From Actinomycetota bacterium (lineage in GTDB: Bacteria > Actinomycetota > Actinomycetes > Nanopelagicales > Nanopelagicaceae), in the NCBI GenBank assembly GCA_009698975.1, contig WLPB01000063.1:1-6707 (forward strand): a stretch of DNA of 6,707 nt. Reading direction: 5' to 3'. Shown here one piece after another: positions 1 through 5,878 of this stretch. Position numbers and translations under genes: made by a program. The first letter of the stretch is position 1. The number at the start of each line of letters is the position of its first letter. Below the pieces are notes generated by a model. It was not told where the DNA came from and did not search any database. It saw only the letters and a list, made by a program, of their open reading frames with translations.

Positions 1-647
1 AAGGTTGCTGAGATAACCTTATTGAGGTCGATGCCCATGAGCTTTGAAGCATCCTCATTCATGGAGACGGCACGAATTGCTCGTCCCAAACGACTGAACT
101 TTACAAATCGATCAAGGACTACGAAGAGGACAGCAGCAAAGACGATTGTCATAACCGTGTCTATTCGAAAATTAGCTCCTGCAATCTCAAAGAGTGACTT
201 CTTCTCAAGAATGCGGGGATTGAGGGTCGGTCGAGAGTTAGTAATAATGCGCATCGTTTCGCTTAAGACTATTGAGATACCAATCGCTGAGATTAGTGTT
301 GCTAGTCGATTCGTGCCACGGGCACGAAGACGGCGATAAGCGACGAGTTCAACGAATATAGCAACGAGCCCCGAGACAATCATGGAACCGACCAAGCAAA
401 GAGTGATTGTTAAAACTAGTTTTGGAAGCGGGAGAGATTTGGTTCCGTCAATATTTCCAAGAATGTCTCGCGAAATGACAATTGTCGCAAATGTTCCAAA
501 CATAAAAATCTCAGAGTTGGCGAAGTTAATCATGCGCAGTACGCCATAGACCATGGTGTATCCAAGTGAAATCAAGACATAAATAAATCCGAGGGCGATT
601 CCTGAGAGCGTCAGTGACCAGAATTGATCAATCAGCGTATCGAACAT
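1..647 (-). CDS. livH: Branched-chain amino acid ABC transporter permease LivH (partial, 3' end beyond left edge)
   Basis: This is an inner-membrane permease of the LivHM type, which would pair with LivM, the ATPases LivG and LivF, and the binding protein encoded upstream. I translated it by hand because it runs off the window; 215 codons are visible of the roughly 300 usual for LivH. The N-terminus holds the family signature: a first hydrophobic helix at about residues 12-35 ending in LGYTMVYG, then RMINFANSEIFMFG. Further hydrophobic stretches lie near residues 45-59, 77-104, 114-133 and 164-182. The EAA-like cytoplasmic loop that contacts the ATPase is at about 186-208 (RAIRAVSMNEDASKLMGID). 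The ATG at 645-647 is preceded by AGGGAG at 655-660 with 7-nt spacing. Substrate specificity (Leu/Ile/Val versus other amino acids or amides) cannot be read from this part. Confidence 0.93.
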   Translation of the reverse strand, partial: MFDTLIDQFWSLTLSGIALGFIYVLISLGYTMVYGVLRMINFANSEIFMFGTFATIVISRDILGNIDGTKSLPLPKLVLTITLCLVGSMIVSGLVAIFVELVAYRRLRARGTNRLATLISAIGISIVLSETMRIITNSRPTLNPRILEKKSLFEIAGANFRIDTVMTIVFAAVLFVVLDRFVKFSRLGRAIRAVSMNEDASKLMGIDLNKVISAT

Positions 648-654
648 TAATGAT

Positions 655-660
655 CTCCCT
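655..660 (-). promoter_or_regulatory. Ribosome binding site of livH
   Basis: AGGGAG on the minus strand, 7 nt before the livH ATG. It supports this start and shows that livH is translated independently, not by coupling to livK, whose stop codon is more than 200 bp upstream. Confidence 0.75.
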
Positions 661-667
661 CTATGGG

Positions 668-701
668 AACTTCGGAGCAGATATCTCTGTTACTCGAAGT
701 T
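668..701 (-). other. Imperfect hairpin in the livH leader
   Basis: AACTTCG (668-674) is complementary to CGAAGTT (695-701). Inside it, CAGA (678-681) pairs with TCTG (686-689), separated from the outer stem by unpaired bases. In the transcript this structure would end 7 nt upstream of the livH Shine-Dalgarno. It could insulate or modulate the start site, or be chance; there is no U-tract, so it is not a terminator. Confidence 0.3.
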
Positions 702-742
702 GCCTACTATTGAACCGAACTCTAACTTAATTCCCTACATGT

Positions 743-783
743 AGCGAGTACCTTAGGAACTTATCGCTCCTAAGGTACTCGCT
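743..783 (-). terminator. Strong 16-bp hairpin between livK and livH; attenuating or mRNA-processing element
   Basis: Bases 743-758 and 768-783 are perfectly complementary (arm AGCGAGTACCTTAGGA), with a 9-nt loop at 759-767. The element lies 88 bp after the livK stop and 96 bp before the livH start. On the minus strand the second arm is followed by ACATGTAGGGAATT, with no run of U, so it is not a canonical intrinsic terminator. A hairpin here fits partial termination or protection of the livK 3' end, which would yield more binding protein than permease, as in many binding-protein-dependent transporter operons. The structure is seen; the role is inferred. Confidence 0.6.
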
Positions 784-791
784 CACATATC

Positions 792-816
792 TGCAATTTC
801 TACAAGAGAATTTGCA
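792..816 (-). other. Weak 10-bp inverted repeat downstream of livK
   Basis: TGCAATTTCT (792-801) and AGAATTTGCA (807-816) are complementary except at one position, around a 5-nt loop. It is AT-rich and sits between the livK stop and the stronger hairpin at 743-783. It may add to 3'-end structure of the livK message or be chance. Confidence 0.25.
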
Positions 817-870
817 TTCTTTTAGCTGTTTTATAGTTTCAATGCACGCCTCAAGGGCGAGCTATCGAAA

Positions 871-2007
871 TTACTTAACAGCTCCTGTGCTAACAACCTT
901 GCCGGCTTTAACTTCAAAGCCGTTGATGAAGCCAAGTGTTGAGTCACCATTCGCATCGAATGAGATGACATCTCCGCCGACTCCGGTGTACTTAACGCTC
1001 TTGATGTAAGCAAGAATTGACTCACGTGTTGTGTTGCCATTCTTGATAGCATCAATGATGATGTTAGCTGCATCGAATGACTCAGCAGCGTATACACCTG
1101 GCTCAACGCCCTGTGACTCCTTGAACTTCGCAGCAAGATCTGCTGAGAGCTCAGCTAGAGGAACAGTAGCTCCTGTAAGGCGTGCGCCTTCTGCAGCTGC
1201 ACCAGCGAGATTAGCGAACTCTGAATTAAGTACGCCGTCTCCACCTGCGAAGATGCCCTTGTAGCCTGCATCACGAAGCTGCTTCACAAAGATAGCTGCC
1301 TGTGAGTAGTAACCTGTGTAGATAACTACGTTTGCACCCTTTGACTTGACCTTTGCAACTGTTGCAGCGAAGTCAGATGTATCACTCTTGGTGCTATCTG
1401 TTCCGACAAGTGCGCCAGCAGGCAATGATGGGTTGAGGTATTCAACGAGACCTACTGAGTATGCACTCTGGTCATCGATGACGAATACCTTAGGAGACTT
1501 AACACCCTGGATAGCAAGCTTTCCAAGTGCTGGACCCTGAATCTTATCTGTCGCTGGAATACGGTGGAAAACTGGTCCGCCGAATTCACCGGCAACTGTT
1601 GGGTCTGTAAGTGAGACCTTAGTTGCGGATGGAGAGATAAGTGGCATTCCTGCCTCCTTGTAATAAGGTAGTGATGCGATTGTTGCGCCTGAATATGCAG
1701 GGCCAACAACTGCAACAATATCCTTATCGTTTGCAATACCAGGAGCTACGCTCGCTGCGACTGTTCCATCACCCTGATCGTCAGCTGAAACAAGTTCAAT
1801 CTTCTTATCTGGGTTAGTTGCGTTGTAAAGCTCGATTGCGAACTTCACTGCATTTTGCTCATCAGTTCCAGTCTGAGCTTCGCCACCACTGAGTGGACCT
1901 TGGTATGCAATCTTGATGGTGTCTGATCCGCCACCACCTAGAACGCCGTAAGCCGCGCCTGCGACTAGGGCAACGGCTGCTATGCCGCCAACAATCTTCT
2001 TATTCAT
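871..2007 (-). CDS. livK: Branched-chain amino acid-type ABC transporter substrate-binding protein
   Basis: This extracytoplasmic binding protein (Peripla_BP_6/LivJ-LivK family, type I fold) captures an amino acid or related ligand and delivers it to the LivHM permease. The 378-aa length is normal. After an export segment (MNKK, then a hydrophobic stretch at residues 5-23, then GGGGS), the fold opens with IKIAYQGPLSG at 31-41. Family landmarks follow in order: VAVVGPAYSGATIASLPYY, GMPLISPSAT, FHRIPATD, VFVIDDQSAYSVG and, near the C-terminus, YAAESFDAANIIIDAI. The ATG at 2005-2007 is chosen because AGAAAGG (2014-2020) lies 6 nt upstream and the signal sequence starts there; extending the frame to 2097 adds only non-homologous-looking sequence. 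There is no cysteine anywhere, so no lipobox. livH follows after 223 bp. Leu/Ile/Val binding is likely but not proven. Confidence 0.93.
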   Translation of the reverse strand: MNKKIVGGIAAVALVAGAAYGVLGGGGSDTIKIAYQGPLSGGEAQTGTDEQNAVKFAIELYNATNPDKKIELVSADDQGDGTVAASVAPGIANDKDIVAVVGPAYSGATIASLPYYKEAGMPLISPSATKVSLTDPTVAGEFGGPVFHRIPATDKIQGPALGKLAIQGVKSPKVFVIDDQSAYSVGLVEYLNPSLPAGALVGTDSTKSDTSDFAATVAKVKSKGANVVIYTGYYSQAAIFVKQLRDAGYKGIFAGGDGVLNSEFANLAGAAAEGARLTGATVPLAELSADLAAKFKESQGVEPGVYAAESFDAANIIIDAIKNGNTTRESILAYIKSVKYTGVGGDVISFDANGDSTLGFINGFEVKAGKVVSTGAVK

Positions 2008-2013
2008 GTAATG

Positions 2014-2020
2014 CCTTTCT
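2014..2020 (-). promoter_or_regulatory. Ribosome binding site that fixes the livK start
   Basis: AGAAAGG on the minus strand, 6 nt before the ATG at 2007. It decides between this start and a longer in-frame reading that would begin at 2097 and lacks a comparable site. Confidence 0.7.
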
Positions 2021-2061
2021 TCATGCAAAGTCCCAGGACAGGGAGGAATGAAGGGTACTGG

Positions 2062-2073
2062 GGTGAGCTCACC
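2062..2073 (-). promoter_or_regulatory. 12-bp perfect palindrome upstream of livK
   Basis: GGTGAGCTCACC is a perfect 12-bp dyad 54 bp before the livK ATG. It may be a dimeric repressor or activator site, or in RNA a 4-bp stem with an AGCU tetraloop. The symmetry is seen; the regulatory role is inferred. I could not identify a convincing -35/-10 pair near it. Confidence 0.35.
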
Positions 2074-2120
2074 TGCCACAAGGATTTTCAGACACAAAAA
2101 TGGCTCTTCTGGTTACTTTT

Positions 2121-2155
2121 TGATTACGAAATCAGGATTTTCTCAATAGTCGAGA
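2121..2155 (-). promoter_or_regulatory. Two adjacent small hairpins in the livK leader, just after the ANTAR gene
   Basis: In the minus-strand RNA, UCUC/GAGA closes a 7-nt loop (2141-2155; a G-U pair could reduce it to 5 nt). Six nucleotides later, UGAUU/AAUCA closes a UCGU loop (2121-2134). Tandem small hairpins are the architecture of known ANTAR targets, but those carry hexanucleotide loops with A at position 1 and G at position 4. These loops do not match, so the assignment is weak. Both begin within 20 nt of the ANTAR stop codon. Confidence 0.25.
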
Positions 2156-2158
2156 GGG

Positions 2159-2740
2159 TTAGCGGTCAAGGGCTGCCTCAGGAGAAATCACCGCTTCGGC
2201 AACCTCTTTCATCGTGAGTCGGCGATCCATTGCAGCCCGTTGAATCCATGAGAATGCCTCAGGTTCGGAGATGCGTAGGGCTTGCATCAGTATTCCTTTG
2301 GCGCGGTCAATGACTTTTCGTGTTTCAAGACGTTCGTGGAGATCTTCTACTTCGGCCGCCAGCGACTTCATCTGTGTGTGGCGGGATATTGCAATTTCAA
2401 TCGCTGGAACTAGGTCACTAATGGTGAAAGGTTTAACAACATATGCCATTACTCCTGCATCACGTGCGCGCTCGACAAGTTCGCGTTGACTAAATGCCGT
2501 CAACATGCAAACTGGAGCGATTGAGATGATTTTCTCTGCTGCAGAAATTCCATCGAGAATTGGCATCTTCACATCGAGTATGCAGAGATCGGGCTTAAAT
2601 TCTTGCGCTAGAGCAATCGCTTCTTCACCGTTGGTGGCTTGAGCAATGACTTCATAGCCTGCCTCGGTGAGCATCTCAACGAGATCCATACGAATGAGGG
2701 TTTCATCTTCGGCAACGAGGATTCGGATGGCCATAGGCAA
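2159..2740 (-). CDS. pdtaR: Response regulator with receiver and RNA-binding ANTAR domains (Rv1626/PdtaR-like)
   Basis: This cytoplasmic two-component regulator has an output domain that binds RNA rather than DNA. Numbered from the TTG at 2740 (193 aa), the receiver domain spans about residues 5-120, with acidic pocket E11/D12, phospho-acceptor D56 in ILDVKMP, T81 in LTAFSQRELVERARDAG, and K103 in VVKPF. A helical linker at about 123-140 leads to the ANTAR domain (about 138-188), with RAKGILM and WIQRAAMDRR motifs. It closely resembles mycobacterial Rv1626/PdtaR, whose partner kinase PdtaS is encoded elsewhere; no kinase is present here. Two starts are possible: TTG at 2740, 5 nt after GGGAGG, or ATG at 2734 (191 aa), 11 nt after it. 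ANTAR proteins usually act by antitermination or by affecting access to leader RNA. The livK leader directly downstream is a candidate target. Confidence 0.94.
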   Translation of the reverse strand: MPMAIRILVAEDETLIRMDLVEMLTEAGYEVIAQATNGEEAIALAQEFKPDLCILDVKMPILDGISAAEKIISIAPVCMLTAFSQRELVERARDAGVMAYVVKPFTISDLVPAIEIAISRHTQMKSLAAEVEDLHERLETRKVIDRAKGILMQALRISEPEAFSWIQRAAMDRRLTMKEVAEAVISPEAALDR

Positions 2741-2745
2741 ATCAT

Positions 2746-2753
2746 CCTCCCTT
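2746..2753 (-). promoter_or_regulatory. Ribosome binding site of the ANTAR regulator
   Basis: AAGGGAGG on the minus strand is the strongest Shine-Dalgarno in the window. It lies 5 nt from an in-frame TTG (2740) and 11 nt from an in-frame ATG (2734). Spacing favours TTG while codon choice favours ATG, so the start is unresolved by two codons. Confidence 0.7.
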
Positions 2754-2765
2754 GCTGCATAAATT

Positions 2766-2787
2766 TCTAGAGGATTAAATATCTAGA
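2766..2787 (-). terminator. Possible weak hairpin at the 3' end of the tRNA
   Basis: Two TCTAGA hexamers (2766-2771 and 2782-2787) are self-complementary and could pair across a 10-nt AT-rich loop, starting one nucleotide after the tRNA discriminator base. Only AAUUU follows, with no true U-run. It could be a trailer-processing or weak termination signal, or the coincidental repeat of a palindromic hexamer. Confidence 0.25.
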
Positions 2788-2788
2788 G

Positions 2789-2861
2789 TGCCTCGAGTCG
2801 GATTCGAACCGACACTATGCAGTGTTTGAGACTGCCCTCTCTACCGTTGGAGTACCGAGGC
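2789..2861 (-). tRNA. tRNA with anticodon CAA (Leu), class I shape
   Basis: A 73-nt cloverleaf can be drawn by hand. The acceptor stem GCCTCGG pairs with TCGAGGC (last pair G-U). The D-arm is CTCC/AGAG, with three good pairs, a C-A mismatch and a GG-containing loop. The anticodon stem GCAGT/ACTGC is perfect around loop CTCAAAC, giving anticodon CAA at 2826-2828 with U33 and A37. The variable region has only 5 nt (ATAGT). The T-arm GTCGG/CCGAC is perfect around TTCGAAT. The discriminator is A and no CCA is encoded. CAA reads the Leu codon UUG, yet bacterial tRNA-Leu normally has a long variable arm (85 nt or more in total), which is absent. The gene starts 30 nt after the pyk stop, so it may be cut from the pyk transcript; TACGAT just upstream is only a weak -10 candidate. 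Confidence 0.88.
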
Positions 2862-2891
2862 TAAGGCTCAATCGTACCCGATAGAAAAGGA

Positions 2892-4331
2892 CTACTTGTA
2901 TGCGGGTGCTGCGCCATTTACTGCATCACCGACGCGATGCACGCGCATTGCATTAGTAGACCCCGGAATTCCTGGAGGTGCACCTGCGACGATCATGACC
3001 TGATCACCAATAACCGCGCGCTTTGATTCAATAATCAACTTATCTGTTTGCATCACCATATCGTCAGTGTGCTTGACCATGGGAGAGACTATGGATTCGA
3101 TACCCCATGAGAGTGCAAGACGGTTATAGGTCCCGATCTCAGGAGTGATTGCAAGAATTGGAATATGTGAACGAAGTCGAGAAATACGACGGGCTGAGTC
3201 TCCGGTTTGTGTGAAAGTAACTAAGTACTTTGCTCCGAGAACATCGCCAACCTCAGCAGCTGCCTTCGTTACTGCGCCACCTTTGGTACGTGGAGCATGA
3301 GTAAGGGGGCGAATACGATCAAGACCCTGCTCTTCAGTACGTTCAATGATGCGTGCCATAGTCTCGACTGATTCGATAGCAAAATCACCAACGGAAGTTT
3401 CGCCTGAGAGCATTAGCGCATCTGCGCCATCGAGAACTGCATTGGCGCAGTCTGTCGCTTCGGCTCTGGTTGGACGAGAATTTGTAATCATAGAATCGAG
3501 CATCTGGGTTGCAACAATGACCGGCTTTGCAGCATCGCGAGCAAGTTCGATACAACGCTTTTGCACCATCGGAACATCTTCAATAGGCATTTCGACACCG
3601 AGGTCACCACGGGCAACCATGATTCCGTCGAATGCGTTAACAATCTCTTCAAGATTATCCACCGCTTGTGGCTTCTCAATCTTTGCAATGACTGGGATAT
3701 GAATTCCAACTTCATCCATGATTGCATGTACATCTTTAATATCAGCTGCATTTCGAACAAATGAGAGTGCAATAAAATCTGCCCCTGCGCGCAATCCCCA
3801 GCGAAGGTCTTCGCCATCTTTTTCAGACATAGCAGGGACTGAGACCGCTACACCTGGAAGGTTAAGACCCTTGTTGTTGCTGACCGCTCCTGGATAGATG
3901 CACTTGGTGACTACATCGTTTCCCTTAACTTCGATAACTTCGACAGTAACTTTTCCATCATCAATCATGATGCGATCGCCCGGCTTGCAATCTCCCGGTA
4001 GGCCCTTGTAAGTCGTTCCAACGCGCTCTTTTGTTCCTGAGATTTCATCAGTTGTGATGGTGAAAATATCGCCACGAGCTAACTCATGTGGGCCATTTTC
4101 AAAACGACCAAGTCGAATCTTTGGACCTTGTAGATCTACGAGAATTGCAATCGCTTTTCCAGCTTCTTTCGCTGCGGCGCGTACTTCATCAAGTCGCGCT
4201 TGGTGTTCTTCATAGGATCCGTGCGAGAGATTTAAGCGAGCCATATTCATTCCAGCGGCAATGAGCTCGCGGACTTTCTCTGGCGATTGAACAGCTGGTC
4301 CCATAGTGCATACAATTTTGGCGCGGCGCAT
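2892..4331 (-). CDS. pyk: Pyruvate kinase
   Basis: This cytoplasmic enzyme is the last step of glycolysis: phosphoenolpyruvate plus ADP gives pyruvate plus ATP. At 479 aa it is full length. The N-terminus reads KIVCTMGPA, followed by MARLNLSHG with R32, N34 and S36 of the active site, then D66. The mobile B domain covers about 70-168. Catalytic K217 and metal ligand E219 lie in VIAKIEKP, metal ligand D243 in MVARGDLGVE, and T275 in ATQMLDSM. The C domain carries LMLSGETSVG and the allosteric region. Residues 66-75 read DLQGPKIRLG, the Leu/Gln/Lys signature of potassium-independent pyruvate kinases, where the lysine replaces the glutamate of the rabbit enzyme. The ATG at 4331 has AAGG (4339-4342) 7 nt upstream. 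It lies 92 bp after gltD, long enough for its own promoter, though none was recognised. Confidence 0.97.
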   Translation of the reverse strand: MRRAKIVCTMGPAVQSPEKVRELIAAGMNMARLNLSHGSYEEHQARLDEVRAAAKEAGKAIAILVDLQGPKIRLGRFENGPHELARGDIFTITTDEISGTKERVGTTYKGLPGDCKPGDRIMIDDGKVTVEVIEVKGNDVVTKCIYPGAVSNNKGLNLPGVAVSVPAMSEKDGEDLRWGLRAGADFIALSFVRNAADIKDVHAIMDEVGIHIPVIAKIEKPQAVDNLEEIVNAFDGIMVARGDLGVEMPIEDVPMVQKRCIELARDAAKPVIVATQMLDSMITNSRPTRAEATDCANAVLDGADALMLSGETSVGDFAIESVETMARIIERTEEQGLDRIRPLTHAPRTKGGAVTKAAAEVGDVLGAKYLVTFTQTGDSARRISRLRSHIPILAITPEIGTYNRLALSWGIESIVSPMVKHTDDMVMQTDKLIIESKRAVIGDQVMIVAGAPPGIPGSTNAMRVHRVGDAVNGAAPAYK

Positions 4332-4423
4332 ATCTCTACCTTATCTTCTCTAGACCTAGCTTTTGAACCCTCTGGACCGATTTACTTGTGATGAATCTCT
4401 AACTTTCGCAAAACACTTACTAA

Positions 4424-5878
4424 TTAGACCAACATTTGTCTTGTTGTCGGCTCGATTGGTGAATGTAATTGCGTCTCCCCCACCAAGTAACGATCCATGG
4501 CGGCAGCCGCTGAGCGTCCTTCTGCAATGGCCCAGACAATCAATGATTGACCGCGACCAGCATCTCCGGCAACGAAGACTCCATCCTGATTTGTGTGGAA
4601 ATTTTCATCGCGATTAATGTTTCCACGGTCGTCTAGTGCAACTTCTAGTTGATCGATGAGCGCTGATTTTTCTGGCCCGGTGAAGCCCATTGCCAGAAAT
4701 GCGAAATCGGCGACGAGCTCTCGCTCGGTGCCAGGAATACTCTGGAACTTTCCATTTACAAATTCGGTTTCGACAATCTTAAGTCCGCGTAGATTGCCTT
4801 CGCTATCTCCTAAGAACTCTTCTGTGCTCACACCGAAAATACGATTGTCGAGCTCTTCGTGTGCGCTAGAGACTCGGAAGATCATCGGATATGTTGGCCA
4901 TGGTTGACCTGATGGGCGCTCGACTGAAGGTTCCGGCATAATCTCCAGTTGAGTGACACTTGCTGCACCTTGACGAATGGATGTGCCAAGGCAGTCAGCT
5001 CCAGTATCTCCACCACCGAGAATCACAACATGCTTACCTGCAACGTTGATTGGTGGAACTTCAACTTCTCCAAGTGCCTGCTTATTTCCCCACGGCAAGA
5101 ATTCCATCGCCTGGTAAACACCCTTGTACTCACGTCCCTTAATTGGAAGATCACGCCACTGTGTCGCACCTACTGCGAGAAGGACTGCGTCATAACGAGT
5201 GCGCAGCGCATCTCCGGTCATATCTACGCCGACATTGATTCCAGGACGAAAGCGTGTTCCTTCTTGCTCCATCTGCGCAAGACGACGATCAAGAATATTC
5301 TTCTCCATCTTAAATTCTGGAATTCCGTATCGTAGGAGTCCACCAATTTTATCGGCGCGATCGTAGACAGCTACGGTATGTCCAGCTCGAGTTAATTGCT
5401 GCGCTGCAGCAAGTCCAGCCGGGCCTGAGCCAACTACTGCAACGGTCTTTCCGGTAAGGCGATCTGGAATCATCGGCTTAACTGCACCGAAGCCAAATGC
5501 TTCTTCGATTGTGCGAAGTTCTACCTGCTTAATTGTGACCGCATCTCGATTAATTCCTACAACACACGCTGTCTCACAAGGAGCGGGGCAGAGCCGCCCG
5601 GTGAATTCAGGGAAGTTATTTGTGGCATGAAGGCGATCGATTGCATCAGATTTGTATCCGCGATACATAAGGTCATTCCACTCCGGAATAAGGTTTCCAA
5701 GCGGGCAGCCGTTGTGACAGAACGGAATACCGCAATCCATGCAACGTCCTGCCTGTTTTTGAAGATGCTCAAAGCTCTGTGGCTCGTAGACTTCACGCCA
5801 ATCTTGAATGCGCACATCAACAGGTCGGCGCTTAGGTGTCTCGCGCGGAGTATTCATAAATCCCTTTGGATCAGCCAT
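4424..5878 (-). CDS. gltD: Glutamate synthase (NADPH) small subunit
   Basis: The GltD beta subunit oxidises NADPH and passes electrons through FAD and iron-sulfur clusters to GltB, which converts glutamine plus 2-oxoglutarate into two glutamates. From the ATG at 5878 it is 484 aa, normal length. The ferredoxin-like N-terminal domain has Cys46, 49, 54 and 58, then Cys97, 101 and 105 in CPAPCETAC. The FAD-binding Rossmann motif VAVVGSGPAG starts near 146, the NADPH-binding motif LGGGDTGADC near 287, and the C-terminal FAD motif VFVAGDAGRG at about 434-443. The ATG at 5878 is preferred over TTG at 5887 because GGAGG (5888-5892) lies 9 nt upstream and the protein then begins MADPKGF, as expected for actinobacterial GltD. 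It overlaps the gltB stop by 8 bp, indicating translational coupling and balanced subunit synthesis. Confidence 0.97.
   Translation of the reverse strand: MADPKGFMNTPRETPKRRPVDVRIQDWREVYEPQSFEHLQKQAGRCMDCGIPFCHNGCPLGNLIPEWNDLMYRGYKSDAIDRLHATNNFPEFTGRLCPAPCETACVVGINRDAVTIKQVELRTIEEAFGFGAVKPMIPDRLTGKTVAVVGSGPAGLAAAQQLTRAGHTVAVYDRADKIGGLLRYGIPEFKMEKNILDRRLAQMEQEGTRFRPGINVGVDMTGDALRTRYDAVLLAVGATQWRDLPIKGREYKGVYQAMEFLPWGNKQALGEVEVPPINVAGKHVVILGGGDTGADCLGTSIRQGAASVTQLEIMPEPSVERPSGQPWPTYPMIFRVSSAHEELDNRIFGVSTEEFLGDSEGNLRGLKIVETEFVNGKFQSIPGTERELVADFAFLAMGFTGPEKSALIDQLEVALDDRGNINRDENFHTNQDGVFVAGDAGRGQSLIVWAIAEGRSAAAAMDRYLVGETQLHSPIEPTTRQMLV

Noticed and set aside
22..339. Plus-strand 105-aa reading frame at the left end
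   Set aside because: It is antisense to livH, whose translation gives clear LivH signatures, and its Arg/Ser-rich sequence is typical of a shadow frame.
871..1136. Open reading frames on both strands inside livK, pyk, gltD and gltB
   Set aside because: They overlap well-supported genes in other frames, show biased low-complexity composition (Ser/Arg-rich), match no family I recognise and lack ribosome binding sites.
2008..2097. N-terminal extension of the livK frame to 2097
   Set aside because: The extra 30 residues precede a normal signal sequence, resemble no export signal, and the ATG at 2007 has a well-spaced Shine-Dalgarno.
2121..2155. Canonical ANTAR dual-hexaloop target in the livK leader
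   Set aside because: Two hairpins exist, but loop sizes (7 or 5, and 4) and the bases at positions 1 and 4 do not meet the known consensus; kept only as a weak possibility.
2862..2891. Dedicated tRNA promoter after pyk
   Set aside because: TACGAT resembles a -10, but no -35 is seen in the end of pyk; co-transcription with pyk is equally likely.
4332..4423. Promoter for pyk in the gltD-pyk gap
   Set aside because: TTGCGA could serve as a -35, but no acceptable -10 lies at the right distance; nothing better than chance was found.
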